From assembly GCA_020161315.1 (NCBI GenBank), contig JAIUOH010000003.1, positions 47,335 through 111,334 of the forward strand: DNA of 64,000 nt. The letters run 5' to 3'. Shown piece after piece: positions 37,242 through 44,571 of this stretch. A program made the position numbers and the translations under genes. Source of the stretch: Actinomycetota bacterium (GTDB taxonomy: Bacteria > Actinomycetota > Actinomycetes > Actinomycetales > Microbacteriaceae). Under the pieces are notes generated by a model. The model had not been told where the DNA came from, did not search any database, and was given only the letters and a program-made list of their open reading frames with translations. Position 1 is the stretch's first letter. Every line of letters starts with the position of its first letter.

Positions 37242-37350
37242 GATTGGCCGCTACCGGCCGGTAACCTCCGGTAGACTGATGCCATGAAACCCGCAGAAAC
37301 ACGCGGTTTCTGGCCAGATTTTGGCAGGGGAGAGATTTTCCCGGAGCTCG

Positions 37351-37372
37351 TCAGTTGTTCCTAGTTCGAGTC
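37351..37372. repeat. right attachment-site-like repeat of the island
   Basis: 21/22 match to 9956-9977. It overlaps the stop and last codons of the DUF4031 gene. Confidence 0.7.
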
Positions 37373-38349
37373 GCACCTATAGAAGCCGAGTTTCCTGTTC
37401 CGAACCCGTGAATCTCCAGCTCAAGATTCGCCCGCGCCCGAGCTTCCCACAGCTCGGATGCCGCGCCGGTTCGATAGATCGCTGGCTGCGCCAAGTACGC
37501 TGAAAGAATCCGCGAGCGCCCCGCCGCGAAGTCCACGTCAGACACGTGCGCATACTCCTCGCGCACCGCGGCCGTGTACTCGGCATAGCGCGCGGGCGAG
37601 GAAGCGAAGATAGAAAGGTCCGCATCGAGCAGGTGCGCAAGCGGGGGAGCAGCATCACCAACGTCGACCCCCGGGGTGGACGCGACGATGAGATCGCCAA
37701 CTCGCTGGGTGAGGCCGGGGTTAAGGTCGAGCGCGCCCAGCGAAGCTACCGCGAGGCCGGCCGAGTCGCGCTCGTCCGCACCGTCAGCGGCGCCGAGATA
37801 GATCGCGTCGTGAAACCATGCCGCCAGCAGCGTCTCGACCTCGATGTGCTCACCGCGCACCCCGAGATGATTCAGTGCGAGCAGCACGTCTTCGAGGTGC
37901 CGTTCGTCGTGATAGCGGCGGTGATCCTCGTTCCATCTCGCGATCAGCGAGTTGCCGAGCTCGCGCCACGGGTCAGCACCAGAAGCACCAGAAGCACCAG
38001 AAGGAACGCCAGCAACCCCAACCGCATCACCCAGCAAATCCCACTCGGCCACCAAGTACTGCCGCCGCCGCACGGGTCGCGCCGCGTCGCGCTCGACCCC
38101 GCGCACCCGCAGTCCGGCCGCGCGCAGCGAGAACACCACGTCTTTCGCGGTCACCTCCCGCGCACCGAGCGCAACGGCGCGAGCGTGCAGCGACGCCGGC
38201 ACGTCGTAGTGGTCGAGGTCGAAGCCGCGCCTTGGCACGCCTAGCAGCGCGGCGAACGCGTGCAGCTCGTCGTAGTCGCTGTCAGACACGAGGTGGCTCC
38301 ACAGCGTGCCGTGCGCAGGCCACGCGGGCGGATCAATCAGAATCGCCAT
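37351..38349 (-). CDS. DUF4031 protein with C-terminal HD-like domain
   Basis: 332 residues. N-terminal DUF4031 (MAILIDPPAWPAHGTLWSHL at residue 1), then a linker with three copies of a 9-bp repeat (encoding SGASGASGA), then an HD-type hydrolase-like part: ARWNEDHRRYHDERHLEDVL, LAAWFHDAIYLG and HLLDADLSIF. ATG 38349. The last residues (TRTRNN) are encoded by the island's right repeat, so the insertion may have rewritten the C-terminus. It follows the SixA-like gene by 17 bp. Substrate unknown. Confidence 0.8.
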   Translation of the reverse strand: MAILIDPPAWPAHGTLWSHLVSDSDYDELHAFAALLGVPRRGFDLDHYDVPASLHARAVALGAREVTAKDVVFSLRAAGLRVRGVERDAARPVRRRQYLVAEWDLLGDAVGVAGVPSGASGASGADPWRELGNSLIARWNEDHRRYHDERHLEDVLLALNHLGVRGEHIEVETLLAAWFHDAIYLGAADGADERDSAGLAVASLGALDLNPGLTQRVGDLIVASTPGVDVGDAAPPLAHLLDADLSIFASSPARYAEYTAAVREEYAHVSDVDFAAGRSRILSAYLAQPAIYRTGAASELWEARARANLELEIHGFGTGNSASIGATRTRNN

Positions 38350-38366
38350 TCGCTCAGGGTACCGCG

Positions 38367-38846
38367 CTACGCAAGCAACTTCGGCGCCGCAAAGCTCCAT
38401 TCGTCGACCGAGTGGGTGATCGCGTCGGCCCAGCTGTCGACGCTCCACACGAACCGCGCCACCGCGCACGTGGGCATGTGCAGAATGCCGTCGTTCGAAA
38501 GCAACGAAGCGAGATCGGAGATGCCGGGATCGTGCGCGACGATCATCACCGACGAGGAGCCAGACGCCGCGGCCTTGCGCAGCAGCGTCTGAGCGGGAGC
38601 CAGATACAGCTCGGCATCATGCCCGACCGCGACCCCGAGCTGCGCGCCAAACACCTCGGCGGTGCTGCGCGCCCTAAGCGCGGTGCTCGCGAGAATACGC
38701 TCGACCGTCACCCCGTCGGCCGCGAGATGCCTTGCCATGCGGGGCGCGTCGCGCAGGCCGCGCGCGTTCAGTGGGCGATCGTGATCGGCAAGCCGAACGT
38801 CGCCCCAGTCGGACTTCGCGTGTCGCGTCAAGATGAGCTCGCGCAC
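38367..38846 (-). CDS. SixA-like histidine phosphatase
   Basis: 159 residues of the histidine phosphatase superfamily: catalytic RHG-type motif LTRHAKSDWGD at the N-terminus, ILASTALRARSTAEVF, and the second His in VMIVAHDPGISDLAS. The size and second-His context fit SixA-like phosphohistidine phosphatases rather than phosphoglycerate mutase. Probably co-transcribed with the DUF4031 gene downstream. Confidence 0.85.
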   Translation of the reverse strand: MRELILTRHAKSDWGDVRLADHDRPLNARGLRDAPRMARHLAADGVTVERILASTALRARSTAEVFGAQLGVAVGHDAELYLAPAQTLLRKAAASGSSSVMIVAHDPGISDLASLLSNDGILHMPTCAVARFVWSVDSWADAITHSVDEWSFAAPKLLA

Positions 38847-38930
38847 TTCCCCTCCATCCCCGCAGTGCGCGCCGGCTCACCGCAAACCAAGCGCCCCCGC
38901 ATAAGTGCAGGGTATCGGAGAAACTCCCGC

Positions 38931-39290
38931 TCAGTCGCCAGGATCGAGCGAGATTATTCCTCCGTCTTCGCGCTGGTCATCTCGCGTTTCTTTGATGCGG
39001 TGCGCCTCTTCGCTCGTCTCCATCACATCGGCGCTCTCGTCGGGGTCGAGATCAGACCCCGGCATGCCGTCGAGATCGGGCGCGGGATCAGAGCCGACCC
39101 CTGCACCATCGCCCTCGCTCTTCTTCGCGGCCTCGGGCGCGTCGTTCGCGTCAGGCCCCTGCTTGCCCGCATACTCTGCCTCCTCGTAGACAGAATGATC
39201 GACCGGCTCGGGGGCAGTGGCCGTGGGGTGCGCGGGGTCGTGCTGGGCGTCGTGCTCGGGCTGGGCCCGGTGTTCAGATTGCTGATTCAT
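38931..39290 (-). CDS. acidic disordered small protein
   Basis: 119 residues from ATG 39290 (AGGA upstream). Dominated by Asp, Glu, Pro, Ala and Gln; no hydrophobic core or known motif. Such short acidic proteins are common in Microbacteriaceae. Function unknown. Confidence 0.5.
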   Translation of the reverse strand: MNQQSEHRAQPEHDAQHDPAHPTATAPEPVDHSVYEEAEYAGKQGPDANDAPEAAKKSEGDGAGVGSDPAPDLDGMPGSDLDPDESADVMETSEEAHRIKETRDDQREDGGIISLDPGD

Positions 39291-39362
39291 GATGTTCCTT
39301 TCGGGGGAGTTGGTTCGTGGCCTCACGCGGTGTCGGTGCTGAGGCGCAGGCAGAGCGCGGGA

Positions 39363-39464
39363 TCACTCGGCCTCCAACGCAGACACCGCGAGCGATTGGC
39401 CGAACAAGCACACCACAAACGCGGCGGCGAACGCGAGGGAGAGGGCGTGATCCTTGAGCTTCAT
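39363..39464 (-). CDS. 33-residue single-TM protein, DUF6766 N-terminus-like
   Basis: Begins MKLKDHALSLAFAAAFVVCL, then FGQSLAV. The pattern resembles the first TM of longer DUF6766 proteins, so it may be a truncated remnant. It follows the next entry by 3 bases on the same strand. Confidence 0.4.
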   Translation of the reverse strand: MKLKDHALSLAFAAAFVVCLFGQSLAVSALEAE

Positions 39465-39467
39465 CGT

Positions 39468-39551
39468 TCATCTGCCCATCGCTACCAGCGTGAGCATCGC
39501 GGCGAGACCGACCACCGCCATGCCCATCCACAGCCAGAACATTGTCTTCAT
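39468..39551 (-). CDS. 27-residue hydrophobic peptide
   Basis: MKTMFWLWMGMAVVGLAAML plus seven residues; one TM helix. In tandem with the previous small gene. Too short for family assignment. Confidence 0.35.
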   Translation of the reverse strand: MKTMFWLWMGMAVVGLAAMLTLVAMGR

Positions 39552-39721
39552 GCGGCCGAGCGTATTGCGCGAGCCGGGCGCGGGGCAGACCCTTGCGGCG
39601 CCGGTCGCGAATGTGCAATGACTTCGCATGGTAGGGCAGAGTCGCTGCCCTGGCCAGGGGGTAGTGGCGCTGCGTCGGTGAGCGTAGAACTGAGGGAACG
39701 ACGCACATCAGGAGGTGACCC

Positions 39722-40090
39722 ATGCAGCCAACCGAGCCCGAACTCGACCCAACCAAGGTGCTGAACCAGCCGTCGCTGCGGCGCTCGAGCGGCACTATCT
39801 GGCTCGTGATGGGTGCTCTCTTTCTGCTCGCCAGCCTCTTCTCGTTCGGGGTTGTGATGGCTGGCGGCAGCGGAGCCTCCACGCCGCTCGCAATCACCGG
39901 CGGGGCCATCGCCATCGTGCTCTACGGCGCAATGGTGCTCGTGCGCCTCGTCGTCGGCGCGGGTGTGAAACGGTTGCGTTTGCTCGCTGCTTGTCTGCTC
40001 ACCATGGCGGCGGTATCGCTCATCGGCGTCTGGATCTGCGCCTACATTGAAGCGGCCGCGGCGACTGCCACGCTCGGCGGCGCTGGCTGA
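39722..40090 (+). CDS. small membrane protein, unknown function
   Basis: 122 residues with three predicted TM helices (IWLVMGALFLLASLFSFGVV, TPLAITGGAIAIVLYGAMVL, LAACLLTMAAVSLIGVWICA). A polar N-terminus contains PTEPELDPTKVL. Good ribosome site GGAGGT 5 bases upstream. Not recognised. Confidence 0.65.
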   Translation: MQPTEPELDPTKVLNQPSLRRSSGTIWLVMGALFLLASLFSFGVVMAGGSGASTPLAITGGAIAIVLYGAMVLVRLVVGAGVKRLRLLAACLLTMAAVSLIGVWICAYIEAAAATATLGGAG

Positions 40091-40122
40091 CGAGGTGGCA
40101 AATCGAGTGTGCGGCGCACCTG

Positions 40123-40251
40123 ATGGCACCCGCTTGCCATCACTGCGGCTGCCGCATTCTCGGCCACGGTGTCGAGACCGACGGTGCCATCTTCTGCTGC
40201 GCGAGCTGCGCGCGACACGTGGGTGAGCATCAGCTCGTCGACCGCGCCTAA
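40123..40251 (+). CDS. 42-residue zinc-finger protein
   Basis: MAPACHHCGCRILGHGVETD then GAIFCCASCARH: a compact Cys-rich zinc ribbon (CxxCxC then CCxxC), common as tiny metal-binding proteins in actinobacteria. No clear ribosome site, so the start is uncertain; it may be translated from the upstream membrane gene's mRNA. Confidence 0.55.
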   Translation: MAPACHHCGCRILGHGVETDGAIFCCASCARHVGEHQLVDRA

Positions 40252-40318
40252 CGGTTGTCTTCGGCACGAGGATCATCGAGCCCGTGACCAACTCGCCGAA
40301 CTTGCATAGGCTGGCTGC

Positions 40319-40831
40319 ATGAGCGAAGACATTGACGCCTACCTCAGCGACCTGCCAGACGAGGCAGTGAACCGCCTGCAACAGATGCGAGACATGGTGC
40401 GTGCGCAATGCCCCGATGCGATCGAGGGCATCAATTACGGTCTGATCGGCTACAAGCTGCACGGTCACCCGCTCATCTACTTCGGCGGGTTCAAGAACCA
40501 CGTGGGTCTCTACGCGACTCCGAACGGGCACGAGGCCTTCGCAGATGAGTTCGCGCGCTACAAGCAAGGCAAGGGATCGGTGCAGTTTCCGCTCACAGAG
40601 CCACTGCCGATCCACCTGATCGAGCGGGTCATCGCCTACCGGGTACAGACCGTGGGCGAAGAGCTGCCCAAGATCGGCGGGCCCGCGACGAGGGCGCTCG
40701 CAGGCATCGGCGTGACGGCGATGAGCCAGCTGACGGGGCACACCGAACGGGAGCTACTCGAACTGCACGGCTTCGGCCCGAAGGCTATTCGCCTGCTTCA
40801 CGAGGCTGGGGCGCAGTTTCGGGCAGAGTGA
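40319..40831 (+). CDS. DUF1801 protein with helix-hairpin-helix tail
   Basis: 170 residues. DUF1801 core: IDAYLSDLPDEAVNRLQQMR, EGINYGLIGYKLHGHPLIYFGGFKN (in parts), VGLYATPNGHEAF, GKGSVQFPL. The C-terminal HhH-like part reads IGGPATRALAGIGVTAMSQL and LLELHGFGPKAIRLLHEAG, as in nucleic-acid-binding proteins. TAGGCT at 40307-40312 ends 6 bases before the ATG: probably leaderless. Its 3' end overlaps the next, convergent gene. Confidence 0.75.
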   Translation: MSEDIDAYLSDLPDEAVNRLQQMRDMVRAQCPDAIEGINYGLIGYKLHGHPLIYFGGFKNHVGLYATPNGHEAFADEFARYKQGKGSVQFPLTEPLPIHLIERVIAYRVQTVGEELPKIGGPATRALAGIGVTAMSQLTGHTERELLELHGFGPKAIRLLHEAGAQFRAE

Positions 40832-41420
40832 CCTGCGGCTCGCGTGCGGTGCGCTGTGCGCGCCGCAGCTGCGTGGTTGAGAGCAGCACGATTCTGATGC
40901 CGACGAGCACGCTACGCAGGCCGAGCACGATCGTGAGCGCGATCTCGCCGAGAGCGGGTAGCAACGCGCACGCCAGCGCAAGCGTCACATCGAGCAGCCC
41001 GAAGACGAGTTCGGCCCGCGGCCGCTCGGAGTCGCGCCGCACGACTGCCGCGATCCTCGCCGCCCCACTCGAAAGATAAATGAGCGCTGCGAGCCCAATC
41101 AGCCCATCGTGCGAAACGAGGCCCGAGAGCACGACCAGGCCGCCGGCGATCGCGAGGCAGCCTGTGGAGATGCGCATCCAGCCCCTGCCTCGCCGCTCGC
41201 TTCTGAGGCCAGAGACAAGATCGTCGATGCCAGAGAGCACGAAGCCGAGGCCGACCATGAAGCGCAGTCGCAGCTCGACGTCGCCCTGCGGCGCTAGCAG
41301 CACGAGCCCAGCGCCCAGTGAGACGAAACCCAGAACGGTGACAAGCCACCACGGCAGCTTGCGAACCACCGTGGCGAGGCGGTCTTGCAGCGCCCAGGCT
41401 CTATCGTGCAGTGAGGTCAT
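40785..41420 (-). CDS. HdeD/DUF308-like multi-TM membrane protein
   Basis: 211 residues, about six TM helices in a repeated short-hairpin pattern (WWLVTVLGFVSLGAGLVLLA, FMVGLGFVLSGIDDLVSGL, LAIAGGLVVLSGL, LIGLAALIYLSSGAARIAAV, LALACALLPALGEIALTIVL). This is typical of DUF308. The C-terminus is proline-rich and cytoplasmic and overlaps the neighbouring gene by 47 bp. Function unknown. Confidence 0.65.
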   Translation of the reverse strand: MTSLHDRAWALQDRLATVVRKLPWWLVTVLGFVSLGAGLVLLAPQGDVELRLRFMVGLGFVLSGIDDLVSGLRSERRGRGWMRISTGCLAIAGGLVVLSGLVSHDGLIGLAALIYLSSGAARIAAVVRRDSERPRAELVFGLLDVTLALACALLPALGEIALTIVLGLRSVLVGIRIVLLSTTQLRRAQRTAREPQVTLPETAPQPREAGE

Positions 41421-41489
41421 GCGTCAATTCTTGCGCATGCGAGGGAAGGGTCGCAGCAGCCGATCCAGGCCGCGTCGAAACGCCGCCAG

Positions 41490-41942
41490 CTACTCCATGA
41501 GTGTCGCCGCGACGGTCGAGCCCAGCTCGGCCGCGCGCTGCACGTACTGTTCGTCGACCTCGCCGGTGAAGATCAGGGGCTCGGTGACGAGTGACCAGCC
41601 GTAGCCTGCCGTGATCGACTTCATTGCGATTTCGGCGCCGGTCGTGTCGTAGCCCCCGTGAATCCAATATGAGAAGGGCCGTTTCTTCGTCGCCTCATGC
41701 GTGGCGTTGAACGTCGTGTCGAAGAAGTGCTTGAGCGCGCCAGAGATGTAGCCGAAGTTCGCGGTCGTGCCGAGAATATAGCCATCTGCGCCGAGCACGT
41801 CGTCGACCGTCGCCTCGAGGGCCGCGCGCTCGATGACCTCGACGCCCTCGATCTCGTCGAGCCGCGCGCCAGCCAGCACTGCGTCCGCGATGCCGCGCGT
41901 GGGCAGCGTCGGGGAGTGGTGCACAACGAGCAACCTGGCCAT
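41490..41942 (-). CDS. flavodoxin-like NAD(P)H-dependent oxidoreductase
   Basis: 150 residues, flavodoxin fold: phosphate-binding loop VVHHSPTLPTRGIADAVLAG, then YILGTTANFGYISGALKHFF (FMN/quinone-reductase family loop), and PFSYWIHGGYDTTG. ATG at 41942; earlier in-frame starts lack support. Divergent from the SDR gene at 42002. Probably reduces quinones or related electrophiles with bound FMN. Confidence 0.75.
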   Translation of the reverse strand: MARLLVVHHSPTLPTRGIADAVLAGARLDEIEGVEVIERAALEATVDDVLGADGYILGTTANFGYISGALKHFFDTTFNATHEATKKRPFSYWIHGGYDTTGAEIAMKSITAGYGWSLVTEPLIFTGEVDEQYVQRAAELGSTVAATLME

Positions 41943-42001
41943 GCCGCAAGTGTACGCCCGGCGCGCGCCATGCGCCGATGAGGCATGGCTAGGCTGGTCG
42001 C

Positions 42002-42868
42002 ATGAGTGAGATTCGGGCAGCAATCGTTACCGGGGCATCGAGAGGGATCGGCAGGGCGCTTGCCCTCGCGCTCGCCGCCGCAGGCTCACCCGTTGGTCTG
42101 ATCGCGCGCGACGAGGCCAGGCTGCAGGCCGTCGCGGCGGAGATCATCGCGGACGGAGGCCACGCGATCTTCCGCGCAGTCGACGTTACCGATGCCGAGG
42201 CGACGATGGCAGCCGTATCGGCTCTCGCAGACGAGCTCAGCGCGCTCAGCGCGCCCGTCGGATTGCTCGTGAACGCCGCAGGGCGCATCGACGGCGAGGT
42301 CGCGCTCTGGGAGGCAGACCCCGCCGAGTGGCGTGCGATCGTCGAAACGAACCTCGTCGGCTCGTTCAACGTGTCGCGCGCGGTGATTCCGCACATGCTC
42401 GACGCGGTGAACGCCGCGAACGCACAGTACTGCCGCGTCGTCGAGCTCGCCTCGGGCGCTGGCGCCAAAGACTGGGCGAAGGCCTCGGCCTATACCTCGA
42501 GCAAGGCTGGGCTGATTCGCGTAGCCGGTCACCTGCACGAGGCCGGCTACGCCCTAGGTCTGCGCGCCTTCGCCGTAGCGCCCGGCACGGTGCGCACCGA
42601 CATGACCGGGTCGATGGAGCTGCATCAGGGGCGCAAAGAGTTCACACCGGTCGAGCTGACGACGAATCTCGTGCTCTCGATTCACCGCGGTGAACTCGAC
42701 GCGTGGTCGGGCAAGTACCTGCGAGTGACCCACGACAGCCCAGAATCGCTCGCGAACTACGAGCGCGAGCACGGCGCGCCGGCAGAGGGCGCGCGCCGAC
42801 TCGCGATCACCCCCTGGGGCGACGGCGATCCTCAATCTGCCGAAGCCATGGTGCCAAAGCGCGGCTAA
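42002..42868 (+). CDS. short-chain dehydrogenase/reductase
   Basis: 288 residues. Rossmann motif TGASRGIGRAL, NAAG in LLVNAAGRID, active-site YTSSKAGL with Ser in VELASGAGA. Classical SDR; the C-terminal extension (ITPWGDGDPQSAEAM) is unusual. TAGGCT 6 bases upstream of the ATG suggests a leaderless transcript. Substrate unknown. Confidence 0.85.
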   Translation: MSEIRAAIVTGASRGIGRALALALAAAGSPVGLIARDEARLQAVAAEIIADGGHAIFRAVDVTDAEATMAAVSALADELSALSAPVGLLVNAAGRIDGEVALWEADPAEWRAIVETNLVGSFNVSRAVIPHMLDAVNAANAQYCRVVELASGAGAKDWAKASAYTSSKAGLIRVAGHLHEAGYALGLRAFAVAPGTVRTDMTGSMELHQGRKEFTPVELTTNLVLSIHRGELDAWSGKYLRVTHDSPESLANYEREHGAPAEGARRLAITPWGDGDPQSAEAMVPKRG

Positions 42869-42958
42869 GTCGCACAACCCCTTGGCAACCCAAGCTTCGA
42901 GTGTCAAGCTGAAATGACACCAGCGCGCCGCTCGGCGCCGCAGCGAAGGGAGCCGCTC

Positions 42959-43531
42959 ATGGCTGAGAGTGCAACAGGCGAACTGCAGGTCGGCATCATC
43001 GTGGGGTCGATCCGCGAGGGCCGCAAGGGGAGCAAAGTGGGCAGGTGGGTTGCCGACATCGCCGAAGACCGGGGCGATGCCCAGTACGTACTGCTCGAAC
43101 TCGCCGACTACGAGCTGCCCCTGCTGACCGACGCGACGGTGCCCGGGGGCGCAAACCGGCAATACGACTCCGAAGCGCGCACTCGCTGGGGCAGAGATAT
43201 CGATCTCTGCGACGCCTTCGTGTTCGTGACCGCCGAATACAACCACGGTGTTCCCGGGGCGTTCAAGAACGCCTACGATTCGATCGGGCCAGAATGGGCG
43301 AACAAGGCAGTCGGATTCGTGTCGTACGGCTCGGTGAGCGGGGCGCGCGCCGTCGAGCAGTGGCGACAGATCGTCGCGACGTTCGGCATGGTCGACGTGG
43401 CGCCCCAGGTCGCGATGTCGACGTTTACCGAGTTCGACAAGAACGGCGATTTCGCTCCCAACGAGCGTCACGTCAAAGAGCTTGGAGTGTTGCTCGACGC
43501 GGTGGTCTCGCGGGCGAGCAAGTTGGGGTGA
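42959..43531 (+). CDS. NADPH-dependent FMN reductase family protein
   Basis: 190 residues: GIIVGSIREGRKGSKVGRWV (flavin phosphate loop), FVFVTAEYNHGVPGAFKNAYDS and VGFVSYGSVSGARAVEQWR, the hallmarks of the NADPH-dependent FMN/azo-reductase family. ATG at 42959 chosen for family length. Likely cytoplasmic quinone or azo reductase. Confidence 0.88.
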   Translation: MAESATGELQVGIIVGSIREGRKGSKVGRWVADIAEDRGDAQYVLLELADYELPLLTDATVPGGANRQYDSEARTRWGRDIDLCDAFVFVTAEYNHGVPGAFKNAYDSIGPEWANKAVGFVSYGSVSGARAVEQWRQIVATFGMVDVAPQVAMSTFTEFDKNGDFAPNERHVKELGVLLDAVVSRASKLG

Positions 43532-43582
43532 GGCTCGGCCTGCCGTTTCATTCGAGCGCCAGAGCACTGCCAGAATGAACGC

Positions 43583-44077
43583 ATGCACACTCACCCGACC
43601 TCGGCGCGTATCACCGGCATAGCGCTCATCGTGCTGCCGCTCATCGCGCTGCTGCTGAAGACCTTCTCTTTTGGGTGGATGATGGTGTTTATCATCTTCG
43701 GCCCGATTTTCGTCATGGCGATCGGCTACGTGCTGCAGATCATCATCGCGGCCCAGGGCTTTCTCTCGAAGAAAGGCCTGTTCGATGCTGCGCGGTTGAG
43801 GCGTGCGACGATCGCCGCCTGGGTGAGCATCGCAGGGGCGCTCGTGCTCGGTGTCACGATGCCCGATGGTGGCGACACCGGGTGGGGGTCAACTCTGCAG
43901 GTATGGCTCGGCGTCTACGGCGAGAACGGCGAGGCGGTGCACGCTGCGACCGACGGCCTCACGACGGTGCTCGCCTATATTGCCGCGGTCGCATGGGTTG
44001 TCGGCTGGATCTGGCTCATGGTCGAGTGGATCGGTGCGTTTGCGGTTCGCCGCAGGCAGCAACTCGGCATGGCGTAG
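43583..44077 (+). CDS. four-TM membrane protein, unknown function
   Basis: 164 residues: TM segments at ITGIALIVLPLIALLLKTFS, WMMVFIIFGPIFVMAIGYVL, TIAAWVSIAGALVLGVTM and VLAYIAAVAWVVGWIWLMVE. CAGAAT ends 6 bases before the ATG. Not recognised. Confidence 0.65.
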   Translation: MHTHPTSARITGIALIVLPLIALLLKTFSFGWMMVFIIFGPIFVMAIGYVLQIIIAAQGFLSKKGLFDAARLRRATIAAWVSIAGALVLGVTMPDGGDTGWGSTLQVWLGVYGENGEAVHAATDGLTTVLAYIAAVAWVVGWIWLMVEWIGAFAVRRRQQLGMA

Positions 44078-44205
44078 CCGCGATCCAACGTTACAAATAA
44101 GTACCGCCTGCAACGTGTGGGCGCTACTGTTGACACATATGCCACGGGCAAACGCCGGCCAGCACGACACAGTTGTCGCTGGGGCGAGAGGGCGAAGGGA
44201 TCCGC

Positions 44206-44571
44206 ATGGACGAGCAGCTTGGCGAGCGAAAAACGCGGCTCGCGTTGGTCGTGGAAGACAGTCAAGACCAGATCATGCTGTTGCAACGCATGCTTGAGCG
44301 CGAAGGGTTCTCGGTGTTTGCGGCGATGAGCACTGAAGCCGCGATCGCCGCGTTCGACACCATCTCGCCCAGCGTCGCGATCGTTGATCTTCTGCTGCCC
44401 GGCGTCTCTGGTGCCGAATGTGCCCGGCTCGTTCGGGGCCGGTTTCCCGATTGCGCGATTGTCATCAGCTCGGTGCTCGACGCCGAGGGCTACCCCGAGT
44501 CAGATGCGGCACTGCCAAAACCTGTAACCGGCGCGTCGCTGCACGCTGCGATCGAGCGGGTCGCGGCGTGA
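44206..44571 (+). CDS. stand-alone response regulator receiver
   Basis: 121 residues, only a receiver domain: acidic pair in LALVVEDSQDQ, phospho-acceptor Asp in VAIVDLLLPGVSG, and the conserved Lys in ALPKPVTG. There is no output domain. Its stop overlaps the kinase start by GTGA. It probably relays or modulates the adjacent kinase. Confidence 0.9.
   Translation: MDEQLGERKTRLALVVEDSQDQIMLLQRMLEREGFSVFAAMSTEAAIAAFDTISPSVAIVDLLLPGVSGAECARLVRGRFPDCAIVISSVLDAEGYPESDAALPKPVTGASLHAAIERVAA

Larger units (their letters stand above)
9956..37372. mobile_element. 27-kb integrated defence island
   Basis: Bounded by a 22-bp imperfect direct repeat. Just inside the left end lie an excisionase-like gene and a tyrosine integrase gene. 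TTGGTCACCAGAAAC occurs near both ends (10072-10086 and 37211-37225). Contents are accessory: toxin-antitoxin, complete BREX-1, reverse transcriptase-nitrilase and CBASS-like genes. The integrase is disrupted, so the island is probably immobile unless helped in trans. Confidence 0.75.

Noticed and set aside
37260-37340. rho-independent terminator at the right island end
   Set aside because: Complementary short arms (AACCCGC / GCGGTTT) exist, but there is no T-tract and the stem is weak.
37818-39764. Very long plus-strand open frame (over 600 codons)
   Set aside because: It runs antisense to the DUF4031, SixA-like and small genes and its product is Arg/Pro/Ala-rich, the mark of a GC-rich shadow frame.
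39548-40741. Minus-strand frame of almost 400 codons
   Set aside because: Antisense to three supported small genes; low-complexity His/Arg/Glu-rich product.
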